DNA of 64,000 bases from the NCBI GenBank assembly GCA_029204225.1, contig CM055104.1, forward strand, positions 50,513,935 through 50,577,934. Reading direction: 5' to 3'. This document shows positions 1-11,900 of the stretch, one piece after another. The position numbers were made by a program, and so were the translations under genes. Origin of the DNA: Diphasiastrum complanatum (taxonomy: Eukaryota > Streptophyta > Lycopodiopsida > Lycopodiales > Lycopodiaceae). How positions within the stretch are numbered: position 1 is the first letter of the stretch; each line of letters begins with the position of its first letter. Below the pieces are notes generated by a model. That model saw only the letters and a program-made list of their open reading frames with translations. It was not told the origin of the DNA and did not search any database.

Positions 1-304
1 GATCAAAAGCAATTATTTATGGATTTAGTACAGTTCATGGTTTTGGAAGGAATATTCCTAGGCTCCAGGGGCCTATATATACCTGCAGAAACTTGCTCTC
101 CACTTCCAGTCCTTGGGATTCAGTTGCTAGAAACCTCTCCCCTCCTGTATTTAGTCACCATGGCTTGGTGGTGAAGCTGATTGAGGTTTGATCTTCAGTT
201 GCTACTTGGTTGGGTGGTTTGGCTCCATAGCACTCCTTTTGGCATCATATGCAGTAGGATCTTAAGGATATACACTTGACGATCTTTACAGTGGTATCAA
301 AGCC
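1..304 (+). mobile_element. 3' part of an LTR with tRNA-Met primer-binding site
   Basis: A TATA-like CTATATATA lies at about 71-79. The LTR-like segment ends in CA at 290. One base later, TGGTATCAAAGCC (292-304) matches the primer-binding site for initiator tRNA-Met used by plant Ty1/Copia elements. The upstream LTR end is outside the window. No gag or pol domain was recognised downstream before the EPL exon at 1599, so the element is truncated or decayed. It probably sits in an intron of the EPL gene. Confidence 0.6.
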
Positions 305-1598
305 TAGGCTTTGCATATATTAGGTGGAGACGCTTTTTACTTTTTTGCAGCTTTTTGATAGTGGCTCCTTGATTTTTCTACCTGGTGGTGGCATTGACCT
401 CCAAATAAGTGACTTCTCACAATCTTGATTGTTCTGAGCCTAAAGATCAGTGTAATGACATTCTCCATAGCCGTAATTTTCAATTGACTCAATTTTTGAC
501 AGTTCTTTTAGCGTTTATCGTCTAGTATTCACTGTTTTGGCTTGAAATTCATTGAACATATTGTATGTTAGCGATTTTTTGGATAGTACTTGTTTTTCAG
601 TCATTATGACAGATTTTAATAATCGCATGCCAATTATGTAGTCAATGTTGGATCTAGATTGTACTTTGGTCAACATTTGGTGATTTTGGCTAAAATCAAT
701 CGATAGGAGACAATATTGAGCATAATTAGAACTTATCAATACGTGCATGAGGTCGAATTACAGTAGTTAGGGTTTTATTGCACTTGCATGTGGTTGTGAT
801 CCAGCAAAACATGTCGGAAAAGTCGAAAAATGGTCAAGAAACATGGTTTTTTGATGATTTTTTCACTTTTTTGATATTTGGAACGTTTTCTATGCTGTAA
901 ACTTTGAATGCATGTTCTCAGAGGTGCACTGAAGTTGCTTAGAGGTTGTGAATAGGTTTGCTAGGCTATTGGTACTGTATGGGGTCCCAAATCCTCAAAA
1001 ATTAGTGTGTTCTTGATGATTTATGGGCATGAATAACTCTTTTTACAGCGCCCAAAGCCGATGGATTACCTCTGATTCAAGCCCTCATAGACCTGTTTTG
1101 GTGCTCGGACCCTTAGGCAACAATTCACCGAACTTTCCTTGCTAGGCGCCGAACAATCATTGTTTTTTCATTATGTCACTCAAAGTCGAAATAGTTCAAT
1201 CCACTGGCTAGGGATTTGCTTAGAACCATGTTCCATTTGGAAAGTGGGAAACTTTAACGAAGCTTTGAAAAAATTATGCTAATTTGGCAGAATTCACTTA
1301 AGCTACATTATGCATAGGCACGACTTGTTGTTTAAAGTAGAAAATGTGTTCCGAGGCATAAAACTATGGATTTTTTTTGGTGATTTTTATCAATTGATTG
1401 TGCAAGTTTGTTCATTTACTTCTCTAACTTGCAACTGCTACATTATGCATAGGCACTTGTTGTTGTTTAAAGTAGAAAATGTGTTCCGAAGCATAAAACT
1501 ATGGATTTTTTTTTGGCGATTTTTATTAATCGATTACTTCTCTAACTTGCAACTCTTCTGGTAGTCGTGTAACATGGTTCACTGTTTTCCTGCTCCAG
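305..1598. other. Intronic or element-derived DNA, no gene seen
   Basis: This AT-rich stretch lies between the primer-binding site and the first visible EPL exon. No coding domain was recognised. It ends in a polypyrimidine tract and AG acceptor (1597-1598) used by the EPL exon. It contains the tandem duplication listed separately. Confidence 0.5.
1303..1553. repeat. Tandem duplication, period about 135 bp
   Basis: CTACATTATGCATAGGCAC starts at 1303 and recurs from 1438. The following roughly 100 bp, including GTTTAAAGTAGAAAATGTG and ATAAAACTATGG, match with few differences. A flanking CTTCTCTAACTTGCAACT also occurs twice. The copy number is two. The duplication lies in the presumed intron before the first visible EPL exon. 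Confidence 0.85.
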
Positions 1599-2575
1599 AG
1601 GGAAGAAAAGAAACGTGAACTCGTTGAATGCGAAACACATTTGCAACGACTACACATGAACTATAAGGTAAGCGCTACCCATAAGTTTTAATTCCATTTT
1701 TTCAGAACTGCAAAGCTGCTTTTTTGAGCAAGACAGCTATTGGTGATTTCAAGAACTATATGTCATTTCAATGAGTGAAAACTCTCGTAGCTGAAAAGCA
1801 AGAGCTCACTTTGTACTTTAAGAATCACTAGGAACTCACTGCATCATAAAACATTCCTTGCAGCAGATGGCCGAGGAAGATGGCATACCATTGATGAATT
1901 CTGCTGGCCTTTCACCCCTTCTCTACAAGTTTCCTGTCTCAAAGTGGGAAGAGATACCTGCCCCACTCAATCGGCCAAGTTATCTATCTGATCAACCCAC
2001 TGGGCAAATGATTCTGACCTCATCTTTCCAGTTTTACTCATCAATGGCAGATGGAGGGACCATTGTAGACAGAATGGACCAGTTGAGGCGAAAGCGCAAA
2101 AGAAGACGACTACCTCCACCACGGGGTAGATTAAGTAAACGGGTGAGTGGCCTGCTGATTTTCTTTTGTTACCAACCTGTGCCCATTTTATTAAATAAGT
2201 GAGATGTTTTGACCACTAAAACTACTTAAGTTTTCCGTACTTATGTTTTGTAGATCACAGCCGTTCTTAAATTTTCTGTATTAAGTGTTTGTAAATTGCA
2301 GCTATTCTTGATTTTTCTGTATCAATTCTTTGCAGATTGCAGCGATTGAATCCTTGGAACCTGTGATGCTATTTGCAAAGCCTGTAGATCCAGCAAAACT
2401 AGCAGCTGTTGGTATTGTACCCCCACTAGTAGATATACCTGTATCAAACTGTGCTACAAGAGTGCCATACCAATTTCATGGCAGGTTCGGTCGTGGGGGG
2501 CGCATTGTGTTGGACCGATGGAATCCTTTGATGCAGACCCCACTCAGCTCAACACCTGCCTTTCCACTTCAATAA
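1599..2575 (+). CDS. Enhancer of Polycomb-like protein, last three exons (partial)
   Basis: Exons are 1599-1667, 1864-2142 (a 3-nt earlier acceptor at 1861 is possible) and 2336-2575. All are in phase 0 with good AG/GT borders and end in TAA at 2573-2575. The first encodes a charged helix (REEKKRELVECE...). The second contains VDRMDQLRRKRKRR. The third contains MLFAKP and GRFGRGGRIVLDRWNPL, matching the conserved C-terminal region of Enhancer-of-Polycomb proteins (the GR-GRGGR-DR pattern is shared with animal EPC1/2). Known role of the family: a scaffold subunit of the NuA4/Piccolo histone H4/H2A acetyltransferase in the nucleus. The N-terminal EPL domain must lie upstream of the window. There are no internal stops, so the gene looks functional. 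Family assignment is by motif recognition only. Confidence 0.75.
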
Positions 2576-3892
2576 GCAGCTTCCACACACTAAATCTCAA
2601 CAAAGACAAGCTAGTTTAGACCTTGTTAACATTGGTGGCATGTGAAGGCTAGTTTATACAATTACATCATTCTTTGATATTAAAAAGGCGGCATCAAGTT
2701 GAACTCACTCTTTGTATCATTATGTAAGTGTGTACATGCTCTATTATACCCCCCAATATTAGGATTATGCTTGTCCATAAGATACCATGCTTCTACAAGA
2801 AGCAATTCAGCTGACTTTTTCAAAGGGGAATCAATCCTATAGTGGCTTATTTCAATCCTATAGTGGTGGTTATGACATTGTCGAATGTGAGCTTAATGTG
2901 TCTTCTAGTTTGAAAGAATGGTACTTTATGGTGTCAGGTGTTTGCTTATAGAATAGAGAAGGTGATTTGTCCATTTTCATATGCTGAAGCTTTTGGGAGG
3001 CTGAGAAAAATCAGAAGCAAGATTGGTTTTACACTATTAACTTTTGAAGCCCACAAGAGAAAGAACTTGACTTCACCTTGTTACCTTGCAGTTCATGAGC
3101 AAGTGTATTTTCATGACCGTAAGTAAAAACGTTGACTATATTTTCTTTAGTATTTTCGACGATTTTATTCTCCACAAAATTGTGCATTTTGAGAGCAGGC
3201 CATTAACTATAAGGCCCTATTCACCTTTTTTTTTTGTTTTCCCCCTAATCTTTGACAAGGAAAAATTAAAACCAAAAGAAATCTACAAGGATTTGATTTT
3301 TATGTTGACAAAGTCCAGGCAGGAGTTGACTTGGCATGGTTATTGGGCCCCTACCCTATTGTTTAAACAATCTTGATTCAAGAGGAGGAATAGCCTGCGC
3401 TTGAGCAAATAAAATCCTTGTATTCTATTTCTCTATCATGGTTCATGAACCAGAGTACTCATTCTTTTAAAAGAAAGATGTGAAGACAATGACAAATCTA
3501 AGGAGATATTGAGGAATTTGAGGATAGGAAGGAGAAGGAAAGGTAGCAGTGGAGGAATAGTTACTAATGGTTGTGACACAAAGGAATGTTGGTTTGATGG
3601 TGAGAAAAGCCATTTATCAACGTTGGTATGATGATGTCACCAATTACAGTCGTTTCAGAAGCTCTGAAATTTGGTGAGTTGCAATTGTTGATTGGGAACT
3701 GAGATATGACATGTAGGCTTTGCATTTTTCCAATAAGTGAATATTCAATCAAAGCCAATGTCTTTGTGAAGTTGGCTACAATGATGTCTTTGAAGAAATT
3801 GACCATGTAGAAGTGCTGAGAACCCTAAATTGAAGTTAGGGTTTTGGAACTCAGAAAAGGAAAATAAAGAAAACCCCTAAAAATGGGAAAAG

Positions 3893-3893
<1 letters not shown>
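2576..3893. other. 3' UTR and intergenic DNA, no gene seen
   Basis: The first 200 bp or so are probably the EPL 3' UTR. Short open frames between 2938 and 3376 have no recognisable domain and lack supporting context. No repeat or element terminus was identified. Confidence 0.45.

Positions 3894-3970
<77 letters not shown>
3894..3970. repeat. (GA)n microsatellite
   Basis: An uninterrupted GA dinucleotide tract of about 77 bp follows a G-rich AAAAGGGG stretch. Confidence 0.98.
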
Positions 3971-3973
<3 letters not shown>

Positions 3974-4149
3974 ACTATGAGGATATGACTATTTTTTAAT
4001 ATCATTATTTCTCCTTTACCTAACATAATATCATTACTTCGAGATTTTGATAATATTTTATTGGGCATATTTGGTCGACTTTTGGGGCCAAGCACCTTTG
4101 ACCTTGTGAAGGTCAATTTTCTAAGCGACAAAATTCTCTCCCTGTTTCC

Positions 4150-5295
4150 TCGGGTGGTGTTGGCCTAGTATCTACCGCTTGCACTACACCAGTTACCTTT
4201 TTAGGAAGTTGGGCTCTTGTTGACTCTGCACTATTTCAAAGTTTCAACAAGGTAACCAACTTCTTCTTCTTGATTCGGTGGCTCATGTGGAGACCAACAA
4301 TTTTGCTTTTCAACACACTCTTCATACTACTAGAGGTTTACTTCCACCGCTTGTGTAGCCCTTTGTGCCTCCATGTGAATCTTTGGTGGCAAATCAACGA
4401 TTAATTTTTTAGAAGACTATCATGGAGCATCTTCAGTCTTATTCCTTCACTCAACTTATGAATGATTCACCATCTGATGCAGTTCGTGCTCGTCTTCTTT
4501 CATGTGCTGGTCCAGGTGCAGGGGCTTGGTTGGGAGCATGTCCAGTTCTTCCACTCTTGCGACTCAACAATGACTTGTTTAGAACTGCCCCTACCGTTCG
4601 TACCAGATTGGGACTTCCACATCCAGTGTTAACAGGTCTCTCTAAGTGTTTGTGTGGGCATGTAGTGGATTCTTTGGGTACACATCTATGCGGTGCCTCT
4701 CAGGTGGAGATCATATAGTGTCACATGATTCCATTCGTGATGTTCTTGTTGCTATTGCTCATGATAATGTTTTTCATGTTGCTCGAGAGCAAACACACAT
4801 TTTACCAGGGCCTTCTTCGCAATCATCTCGTTGGCGTGTTTACTTTGTTTTCGCGTGTGAGGGATTTGCACTGTTGGAGATGTTGTTATTGTTGGTCCTC
4901 CCTCTTGTCAGGACCTTCTTCGCCGTTCTTCCACCACGCAAGGGGCTGCTGCATCTCATGCAGCTCAAGAGAGGGAGCGAGGTTATAATGTTCGTGCACT
5001 TGATGAAGATTTCATCTTTTTTGCTTTAGAAACATATGGATGCCTTCACAAGAAATTTAATGATTTTGTCATTATGTGTTGAGCTTCTTGTGAAAAACCC
5101 GGGACAAAATGCCACGTTACCATCTGTCATTTTATCTTTCTTTACCGTCGATGTATTTCTATTGCATTGCAACGTTCACAATCGCTTTCAATTCTTCGAC
5201 GAGCTCAATTTGCAGAAACGGCTGTTTCAAAGCTTCTTGCGTTACCTATTAGTGACACTATTCTAGCTAGTGATTTACATCAAGCAGTTGTAATT
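4150..5295 (+). pseudogene. Reverse-transcriptase-associated C-terminal region, decayed
   Basis: Conceptual translation gives the C-terminal region often found downstream of RT domains in a group of plant and protist retroelement proteins. A cysteine-rich CLCG...DSLGTHL segment is followed by SHDSIRDVL (usually RHN-IRD-L), then VAREQTHILP, a block ending TTQGAAASHAAQER, and LETYGCLHKK. The last part reads IALQRSQSLSILRRAQFAE near 5150-5220. The reading frame changes near 4690, 4880 and again after 5080, and stops interrupt the 5' part. This is therefore a dead remnant. The upstream RT catalytic region was not found. Family membership comes from recalled motif order, not a search. The host or element of origin is unknown. 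Confidence 0.55.
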
Positions 5296-7689
5296 AATTT
5301 AATATTTTAAGTTTTATTAAGCTTTTCGACTTAATTTTTCTTTGCAATTTCGGCATTATAATTCTATATTATTTCATCCTTTTGTACATTGATGGTTTTC
5401 CCATTCTCCATTATTAAAAAAAAGTAGGGTTTTTCTTTTCAATAGCAGGTCAATTGAATTGGATCGTGGTCACATTGAGATATTGATGATGATCTGCTTG
5501 TCCTACATCCCATGTAGGTTCAACTTCCCATGCTTGACGTTGCCAACTCTGATTTGTCCAGTATACAGACCTCCCACCAAAGCGCCTATCTCACCACTAT
5601 ATCCATCATGTCAATCCAACCAAAGCAAATGCAAAATAGATCCACCATCGCGATGTGAAACTCACCCACGATTCATAGCCTATCATGTAGGATAGCTCCA
5701 TCAGAAACATGTACCCTATACCATCTAATCACTATGTAATGGTAAGTTTTGATGTTCTTCAATAGAACATCATGTAGAGTTGACATTATTATTTGAGTTA
5801 GCATTTTCAGATTGCAAAGGAGAGACTTTGTTTCGTCTTACTAGGTCACAACATTAAGGGTGGTGATTTATATAGCTTCAGATTGATTCTTTGTGTGTGC
5901 ATTGTGTCCTCTCTTTTTCTTTTGGTGCAAATGTTGGACTTGGTCATATAATATGCCATCATTTGCACCATAGTACTTGAAAATGCTTCATCCTCTTAGA
6001 TAGTACATTCTTTCCACATTTGAACTTGCACAAATCTTGTATTCCAAGTCGAGGATCTAAAAGTTTGGAACTCGAAAGGAGTATATAAGAAATTTAGAAT
6101 TTATATCACTTACGAGATTTTGACCTACATCAAAAGAAGGTTGTTTTAACTGACACAAGGAGGATAAAAAGGGGAGTTTGGTCTTTGTGTTAGTGACGTT
6201 TTAGACCATTATTTTGACATCACTAATCAAATCTCATAGTAATCATTTCAAAAAAAAAGTTCATTGATATAAATGTGAAAAACTTGAATGGAAAAATAGC
6301 AAAAAACTTTGAATGCAAGAAAGATATCTTCTTTCATGTTGCTATCAAGTACAACTCACTTCCATAAGCTTTCATGAGAGCCACTTTTCTTTAAAAGATT
6401 GGAACATGCCAGTTAAAAATCATCATTCAAACTTCTCACAACAAAGTTTTCGACTTCAATATTTGTTTGATCTTGTGAGCTAATATTAGAAACCACGTAT
6501 AGCTTTTTTTAATTGGGTTCCATTGTACTAGCACCTTTTAAATTTTCTAGGAGATTCCATTGCACTACCATCTAGACTTTCCAGGTGCAGTTATACATTG
6601 TACCACTTATCCTTCAAAGATTTAAGTCCCACCCCTCGGGTGCCAAGCAAAGCTCAAAGCTCTTGTCCAAAAGAATCACATCCTTAAGATTATTTTGCAA
6701 AATATGTGACGTAGCTTTTTGTAAGTAGTGGTTGCCATGTGTAGTAATAGCTTTAGTTGGGGATAAGTTACATAACAACTATACAAAGTATACAATTCTC
6801 CAAGATTGTGTTTGACAAGACAATAAACTCTTGTAAGAGAATAAAAGATTCGTCACAATTGTCTACAATGAGCTCTCATTATGTAGTAAATTAAATACAA
6901 CACTTGTAAGCACCATAGTTTTATAATCTACTAACTAATGTACTATGATAGTCATGTACTTACACTCTAAAATCGATGTGTTAAAGGACAATCTTTAAGG
7001 TTTCTAAAGTTTTGTAATAGAAAAGTGGAAGTAGAAGTCAAGCTGCATAAAGTAGTCTTATGGCATTTTTTATCTCTTTAGGTATTTCAATAAGTTTATC
7101 GTTAGCTCAAATATGAAGTCTAAAAGAGGTTGCCATTTGGTAGATTCAAAAGATGTGTTTGTATTACTCATAATATTCATGTTTGTTAAAAATTGTAAAA
7201 CATATCTATCATCTGTTGTTAATGTTTGGGGGATCCTACCCATGAAAATATTTTGTACATATCCAAGGTATGTGAATTGAGCACATATCCTTGTAGAATA
7301 GGGCGAGTTTGGGTTAGGTAGATCAAATTCCAGTGACATGCATAAAGTCTAGTTGGTCTAGTATGATATGCAATAATGTTGACAATGTCTAGTTTGACAT
7401 GCATATAGAGATTCACATGGAATTGGTCAATTATGACCTTGTAGAAACTCGAGCCACAATAAATGCATAAAGTCCTAAGTTTCCATAGTGACATGCAAAG
7501 CATGCAATCACTCTAATGGACACATGCATGTAGATTTGTACATGGCTAGTTGAGAAATTGCCATTTGGAGAAAGTAGGTAGAAGTTAGGTGCAACTTGTG
7601 CATGCTAGCAGTTAGGTGTCAAGTTAATAGTTGTTGCACTTGAATAGGTATAGGATCTCCTATATATGTACATATCATTCTCATTCACA
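5296..7689. other. AT-rich spacer, no gene seen
   Basis: No coding domain, LTR terminus or long tandem repeat was recognised on either strand. The part nearest 7690 may already belong to the 5' LTR of element W, whose left end could not be fixed. Confidence 0.4.
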
Positions 7690-8345
7690 AAGTAATGAAG
7701 AACCAAAGTTTTGTAGCTATCTCATGCTTGGTTGGATCTAAACTGTTTTTCTTGTTATCTCTCTAGCTTTCTCTCTCTAACTCGTGTTGAAGCTAATGCT
7801 AAAACACTGTAATCTTGTACTTTTAATCATTCTTTGATTCATTGCTATCATAGTCTATTGATTAGCATGCTAGACTGTGAATTAGCCATATCTTCCGAAC
7901 TAGATCTTGTTGAACAATCTAGAATCAGGGTACTGTGCCAATCACAAAGCTTAATCAAGATCAGTCACTCTTGTGGACATTCCCCACACGTGTGAATTCT
8001 GGATTTTTCAACAATGTTGTGTCTACTTAACAAGGACGTGTAGCAAATTTCAATAAATACCTCTATTTTTATGTTGATAAAATTAACTTGTCTTGCACTC
8101 TATATGGTACATTTGCTTGGGAAATGTCTAGTAGACTTTGAATTCTATTGATATAAAAAATTGTATTGATGCTTTAAGGTACAGATTTTGGTTATGACTT
8201 GTGGTTTTGTATAACGTGCCACCAATGCATTTTTCTCAACTAAAGTAGAACTTCTTTGATCTTATTATTAAAAACTACTTCCTCCATGTGGGATAATATG
8301 ATCAAGAGATGATTTTGGATCTTAGTGATTAGCAAAATCTTCACA
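7690..8345 (+). mobile_element. 5' LTR (3' part) of Copia element W
   Basis: The segment ends AATCTTCACA at 8345, directly before a tRNA-Met-type primer site. About 7860-8010 (ATCTAGAATCA, CACAAAGCTTAA, ATTCCCCACACGTGTGAA) resembles 54660-54780, another LTR-like fragment. The ACGTGTGAA block also occurs in the X LTR near 56931. The start is approximate, and no second W LTR was found. Confidence 0.5.
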
Positions 8346-8357
8346 TGGTTTCAGAGC
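8346..8357 (+). other. Primer-binding site of W (initiator tRNA-Met type)
   Basis: TGGTTTCAGAGC follows the LTR end with no spacer. It differs from the plant tRNA-iMet complement TGGTATCAGAGC by one base. Confidence 0.65.
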
Positions 8358-8774
8358 TTTTGGTGCAGGTTATTGAAGGATCAGCCATCTTTAGCAAGGA
8401 TTTGGAAGAGTTACCAATTCTAGAGTGTGCTAGATTGATTTCTACTCAAAAATCAAGCAATTTTCATGTGTAGAATTGATTTTTTGTAAATCAAAACTCA
8501 ATATAGGATTGAGATCTTGAAGTAGGCCGATTTCACACATTACTTACTGTATTTGGGCGACTTTAATTGCATTAGGAAGGTCTCTTTGAAGGCTACAAGA
8601 TTCTATATCAAGTTGTAGCATTTCCATGTAGAATTTGCAAGATTGAAACTTTTTGTAGTTTTGTCAAAACCCTAAATCTGTTTGGATCTCTTATGTTTGA
8701 GGTTGATGGACTTCTCAAGAGTGTGTTTCAGGTTTACGAAGTGTAAAAGTTCATGAGATCATTTTGGAGATTGG

Positions 8775-9075
8775 TGAGTGAAACTGTCTGACTTTCACTG
8801 ACTCGCCATTTCAAATTTCCCGCTCATTTTCTATTTTTTGTCTTTTTTCTCTGACTCGCCAATTGAGATTTCTTGTTATTCTTTCAACATTTTGACTCGC
8901 TATCTTATACAGACTGACGAGTCAAAATACGACAGTAGACTCACACCTATTTGAGTCGCCACCTACCCCATTTAACTCGCTACTTTCCCAGATTGTTCTG
9001 ATCATCATTTGAAGCAAGTAGGTAGCTCGACGAGTCAAAAGTTGTCTGACTCGTCCAGTCTGACTCGCCAATAGA
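8775..9075. repeat. Iterated GACTCG / CGAGTC motif in the W leader
   Basis: About nine copies of GACTCG(C/T) or its complement, with one-base variants, occur in 300 bp of non-coding leader. Examples are TGACTCGCCA near 8800, 8853 and 9060, GACGAGTCAAAA near 8918 and 9030, and GACTCGTCC near 9048. Direct and inverted copies alternate, so the RNA could fold into several alternative stems. Confidence 0.75.
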
Positions 9076-9239
9076 GAAAACTAAAAATTTCTTGAACATC
9101 TGACAATTAGAACCCATCTGTGTTGATCAAGTATCTTCCATTCTATTTGTTGATTTTGCTAGGTTTGGTGCAAGAAAGAGATTTGTGAGGTTTCATATCT
9201 TTGTGATTTCTTCTTGAGTTTTTGTTTTCTTCATGCATT

Positions 9240-9830
9240 GGAACATGTTGAAAGAGAAGATTAGGTCATTGCACATGGTGTAGGAGTGGAACAAAGGCCC
9301 TTGGCACAACAAGATCAAATGAGATATGACAAGAGAGCTAAAAGAGCTCTACACATGATAAAGATGAATTTACCAATGAGCTTCTCAAGGAAGTTGGTAA
9401 GTGCACATCATCTTTTGAGGCTTGGGAAGATTTGAAGAATCTTTATGAATCCAAGTCTACATCAAGAGTACTTACTCTTAGAAGGCAAATCTTTCAAAGT
9501 ATGCAAAAGAAGGAAGAGAGGGCTCATGCTTTTGTATTGAGAGTTATAGCATTTAATGATGAGCTAGCATGTATTGATGAGAGCAGGAGGTAGAACTTGT
9601 TCAAGTTATACTTAATGGCTTGTTGGATGATCATGCTAACCTTGTTCAAAGATTTGCTATTCAAAGAACCTTGCCAAACATTGTGGATTTGCAAGAGATT
9701 TTGGTGAATGAGGAGTTTAGGCTTCAAGCAAGAGGTGGATCTACATCAACATCTCATCATGAAGACGATGCCATGTTCATCAAAGGCAAATTCAAGGGCA
9801 AAGGTAAAAGCAAGTGGTCTAAATGACAAG
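9240..9830 (+). pseudogene. Copia W gag, frameshifted
   Basis: The frames together show a UBN2-type Copia Gag. FEAWEDLKNLYESKS with LRRQIF and the following helix lies at about 9415-9580. LLDDHANLVQRF and NIVDLQEIL follow at about 9617-9700. A lysine-rich GKFKGKGKSKW linker precedes the zinc knuckle. At least two frame changes (near 9350 and 9595) and stops break it. Gag would form the cytoplasmic virus-like particle. Confidence 0.7.
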
Positions 9831-10334
9831 ATGAAGGTGAGACATTTTTATTTTTTTGGCAAAAATAAAGATAGATCCAAGTTAAAATGCTTTTATTGTG
9901 GCACCAAAGGGCATTTAGCTTATGAATATTTGAAGAAGCAAAGAGATGAAGGTAGCAAGCAAATCAACTTTACTACTAATGATGAAGATCTAGGAGGTTG
10001 TGATTCTCTTTTGATGTGTTCTTCAAGTCCAATATCAAGTGAAGGTGACAAAGATTCATGGGGGATTGATAGTGGTGCTTGTTCACACATGACTAGTCAC
10101 AAGGAGTTCTTTACTTATTTGGTCACTTATGATGGAGTCAAGAAAGTGATTCACATGGCCAATGGTGGGGATTGTGTAATTGAAGGTATTGGTTCAGTTC
10201 CTACTCGTCTTTCTACTAATAGGAAAGCAAGACTTGATGGTGTTCTTTACATTCCTTCACTTTCAAAGAATTTGCTAAGTGTTGGTCAAATGATAGAGAA
10301 AGGATACATGATAAGTTTTGGTGGTGATACTTAA
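9830..10334 (+). pseudogene. Copia W zinc knuckle and aspartic protease
   Basis: An open stretch encodes a zinc knuckle CFYCGTKGHLAYEY, in which the final Cys of CX2CX4HX4C is replaced by Tyr. It is followed by the protease active site WGIDSGACSHMT and the flap/C-terminal block LYIPSLSKNLLSVGQM typical of Copia proteases. It ends at a TAA at 10332-10334, before any integrase. The region to about 10570 has no recognisable integrase zinc motif, so W is truncated here. Confidence 0.75.
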
Positions 10335-10569
10335 GAAATCTTGGTTGCTGGAAGCAATAGACAAGGTAGACTTTCAAGGTTGATGCTTTTGTTATGGCTA
10401 ACAAAAAGGATGGAATGGAAAAGGAGATTGGTCTCAACTTTCCAAAGTTCTCTTTTAGCATAAATAAGATTGGTGGATCTTATGCAAAGTCTAACAAGCT
10501 TCCTTATGCTAGATCTAGGTCAAGATCTGTTGGATTCCTACTCCCTTATCTCTTCACTGATCTAGATCC

Positions 10570-10907
10570 ATTCATTTGCTATATGTAAATACATTGAAAT
10601 GTCGCACAACCTGCAAAAATACAAGGAAAGTCGATGATAGTTTTTCTTCAACTTTTTCGACATCAAAGTGTCTTGATGATCGTTGAAGGTCATTATTCAA
10701 AATAGAGCAAGCTCAACATCTGCGTCATCAGTATCGAAGTCTCCGACTTCGAAGTCATCAACATCTTGTACACATGGAGAAGTCGAAGTCGATGAAGTCA
10801 GACTTCAGACACTTCGATGACTTTGAAGTCGATGGAGTCGACTTCGGTTGAATTTTTCAGGATGGTCATTACTCAATAGATTTGGTCTTGAGCATTGAAA
10901 TCCAACA
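10570..10907 (-). mobile_element. 3' LTR remnant of Copia element Z
   Basis: On the - strand an LTR begins TGTTGGATTTC at 10907, next to a polypurine tract and downstream of the Z RNase H gene. Its other end is approximate. It carries a GAAGTC-rich repeat cluster (10735-10855). Confidence 0.55.
10735..10855. repeat. GAAGTC / GACTTC repeat cluster in the Z LTR
   Basis: CGAAGTC, GAAGTCGA, GACTTC and GTCGACTTC recur about ten times in 120 bp in both orientations. The arrangement gives many short inverted pairs. Confidence 0.75.
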
Positions 10908-10923
10908 CTCCCCCTTAATGTGG
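10908..10923 (-). other. Polypurine tract of Z
   Basis: The - strand reads CCACATTAAGGGGGAG immediately upstream of the LTR start. Near-identical tracts precede the LTRs of V (51035-51050) and U (61762-61777). Confidence 0.7.
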
Positions 10924-10983
10924 ATCCTGAATAACTTGGATCTTTAAATTTAACATGTCGTTAAATCTGAGATGGTGCTCCTT

Positions 10984-11900
10984 TTATAGAGCTTTTGTGA
11001 AGTAATCTACTGCCATTAACTCTGTCCAGTAGTAAAACAATGAGACTTCCTTGCTTTGCACTTTTTCTCTAAGGTAGTGATATCTGATTTCAATGTGTTT
11101 GTTCCGAGAGTGAAATATTGGATTTATAGAGAGTGCTATTGCGTGTTGATTATCACAATAAATTGTCGTTGGATGTTCCTGAGCAAGGCCGATATCTGCA
11201 AGCAGGTTCCTTAGCCAAATTGCCTCATTGGTAGCATTTGTGGCAGATATGTATTTTGATTCGGTTGAAAATAATACTACTGAGGTCTGCTTTTGGCTGT
11301 TCCATGAGATTGGACCTTGATTCAATATGAATACAGATCCAGAAGTTGATCTTCTGGTGTTGATATCTCCTGCCCAATCTGCATCTGTATATCCTTCAAG
11401 CATATTGACAGATTGGCTGCCTCCATAACAAATGCTGAGATGTTTTGTAGCTTGGACATACTTCATGACCTTCATGAGAGCTTTCCAATGAGTTGGCCCT
11501 AGATTTGATAGAAATTGGCTGAGAGAACTGATGGAGTATGCCAAGTCGGGTCGAGTGCAAAGCATAACATACATGAGTGACCCGATAATGGAGTGAAATG
11601 GATATTGTTTCATTTTCTCCTTCTCTGCCTCGGATTGTGGACATTGCTTCAACAGCTTCAGACCAGGGTTGAGTATGAAGTAGCTCGATTTGCAATTGGT
11701 CATTTTGTATTTTTCCAGCATGTTGATGAGATATTTTTGTTGATTGATGAAGATCTGTCTGTTGGGTCAATCTTGATAGATCTGGATTCCGAGACAGTAA
11801 TGGGCTGGACCCATATCAGTCATTTTGTACTCCTGGGCTAGCATGCATTTCGTATCCTTCATAAACGTATCATCGACATAGTGATGATAATGAAGGAACT
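10984..11900 (-). pseudogene. Copia Z reverse transcriptase C-terminus and RNase H
   Basis: In translation order the - strand shows YVDD (complement of 11869-11880), then MTDMGPAHYCLGIQIYQ, a stop near 11771, an RT connection region (IGSLMYVMLCTRPDLAYSIS) and RNase H. The RNase H has DADWAGD, TESKYI and YCDNQHA, and ends FTKAL near 10984. The last 245 codons (10984-11721) are open. The upstream half of the element (gag to RT N-terminus) is absent beyond about 11900, so this is a 5'-truncated copy. Its polypurine tract and 3' LTR follow at once, confirming orientation. Confidence 0.85.

Noticed and set aside
2938-3376. Open frames of 62 and 96 codons after the EPL gene
   Set aside because: No domain, biased composition and overlapping frames; likely chance.
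3877-4131. Reverse-strand frame with a long Leu-Ser repeat
   Set aside because: Translation of the GA microsatellite, not a gene.
4725-4988. Alternative long frame across the RT-related pseudogene
   Set aside because: Shadow of the pseudogene frame; the motif-bearing frame lies elsewhere.
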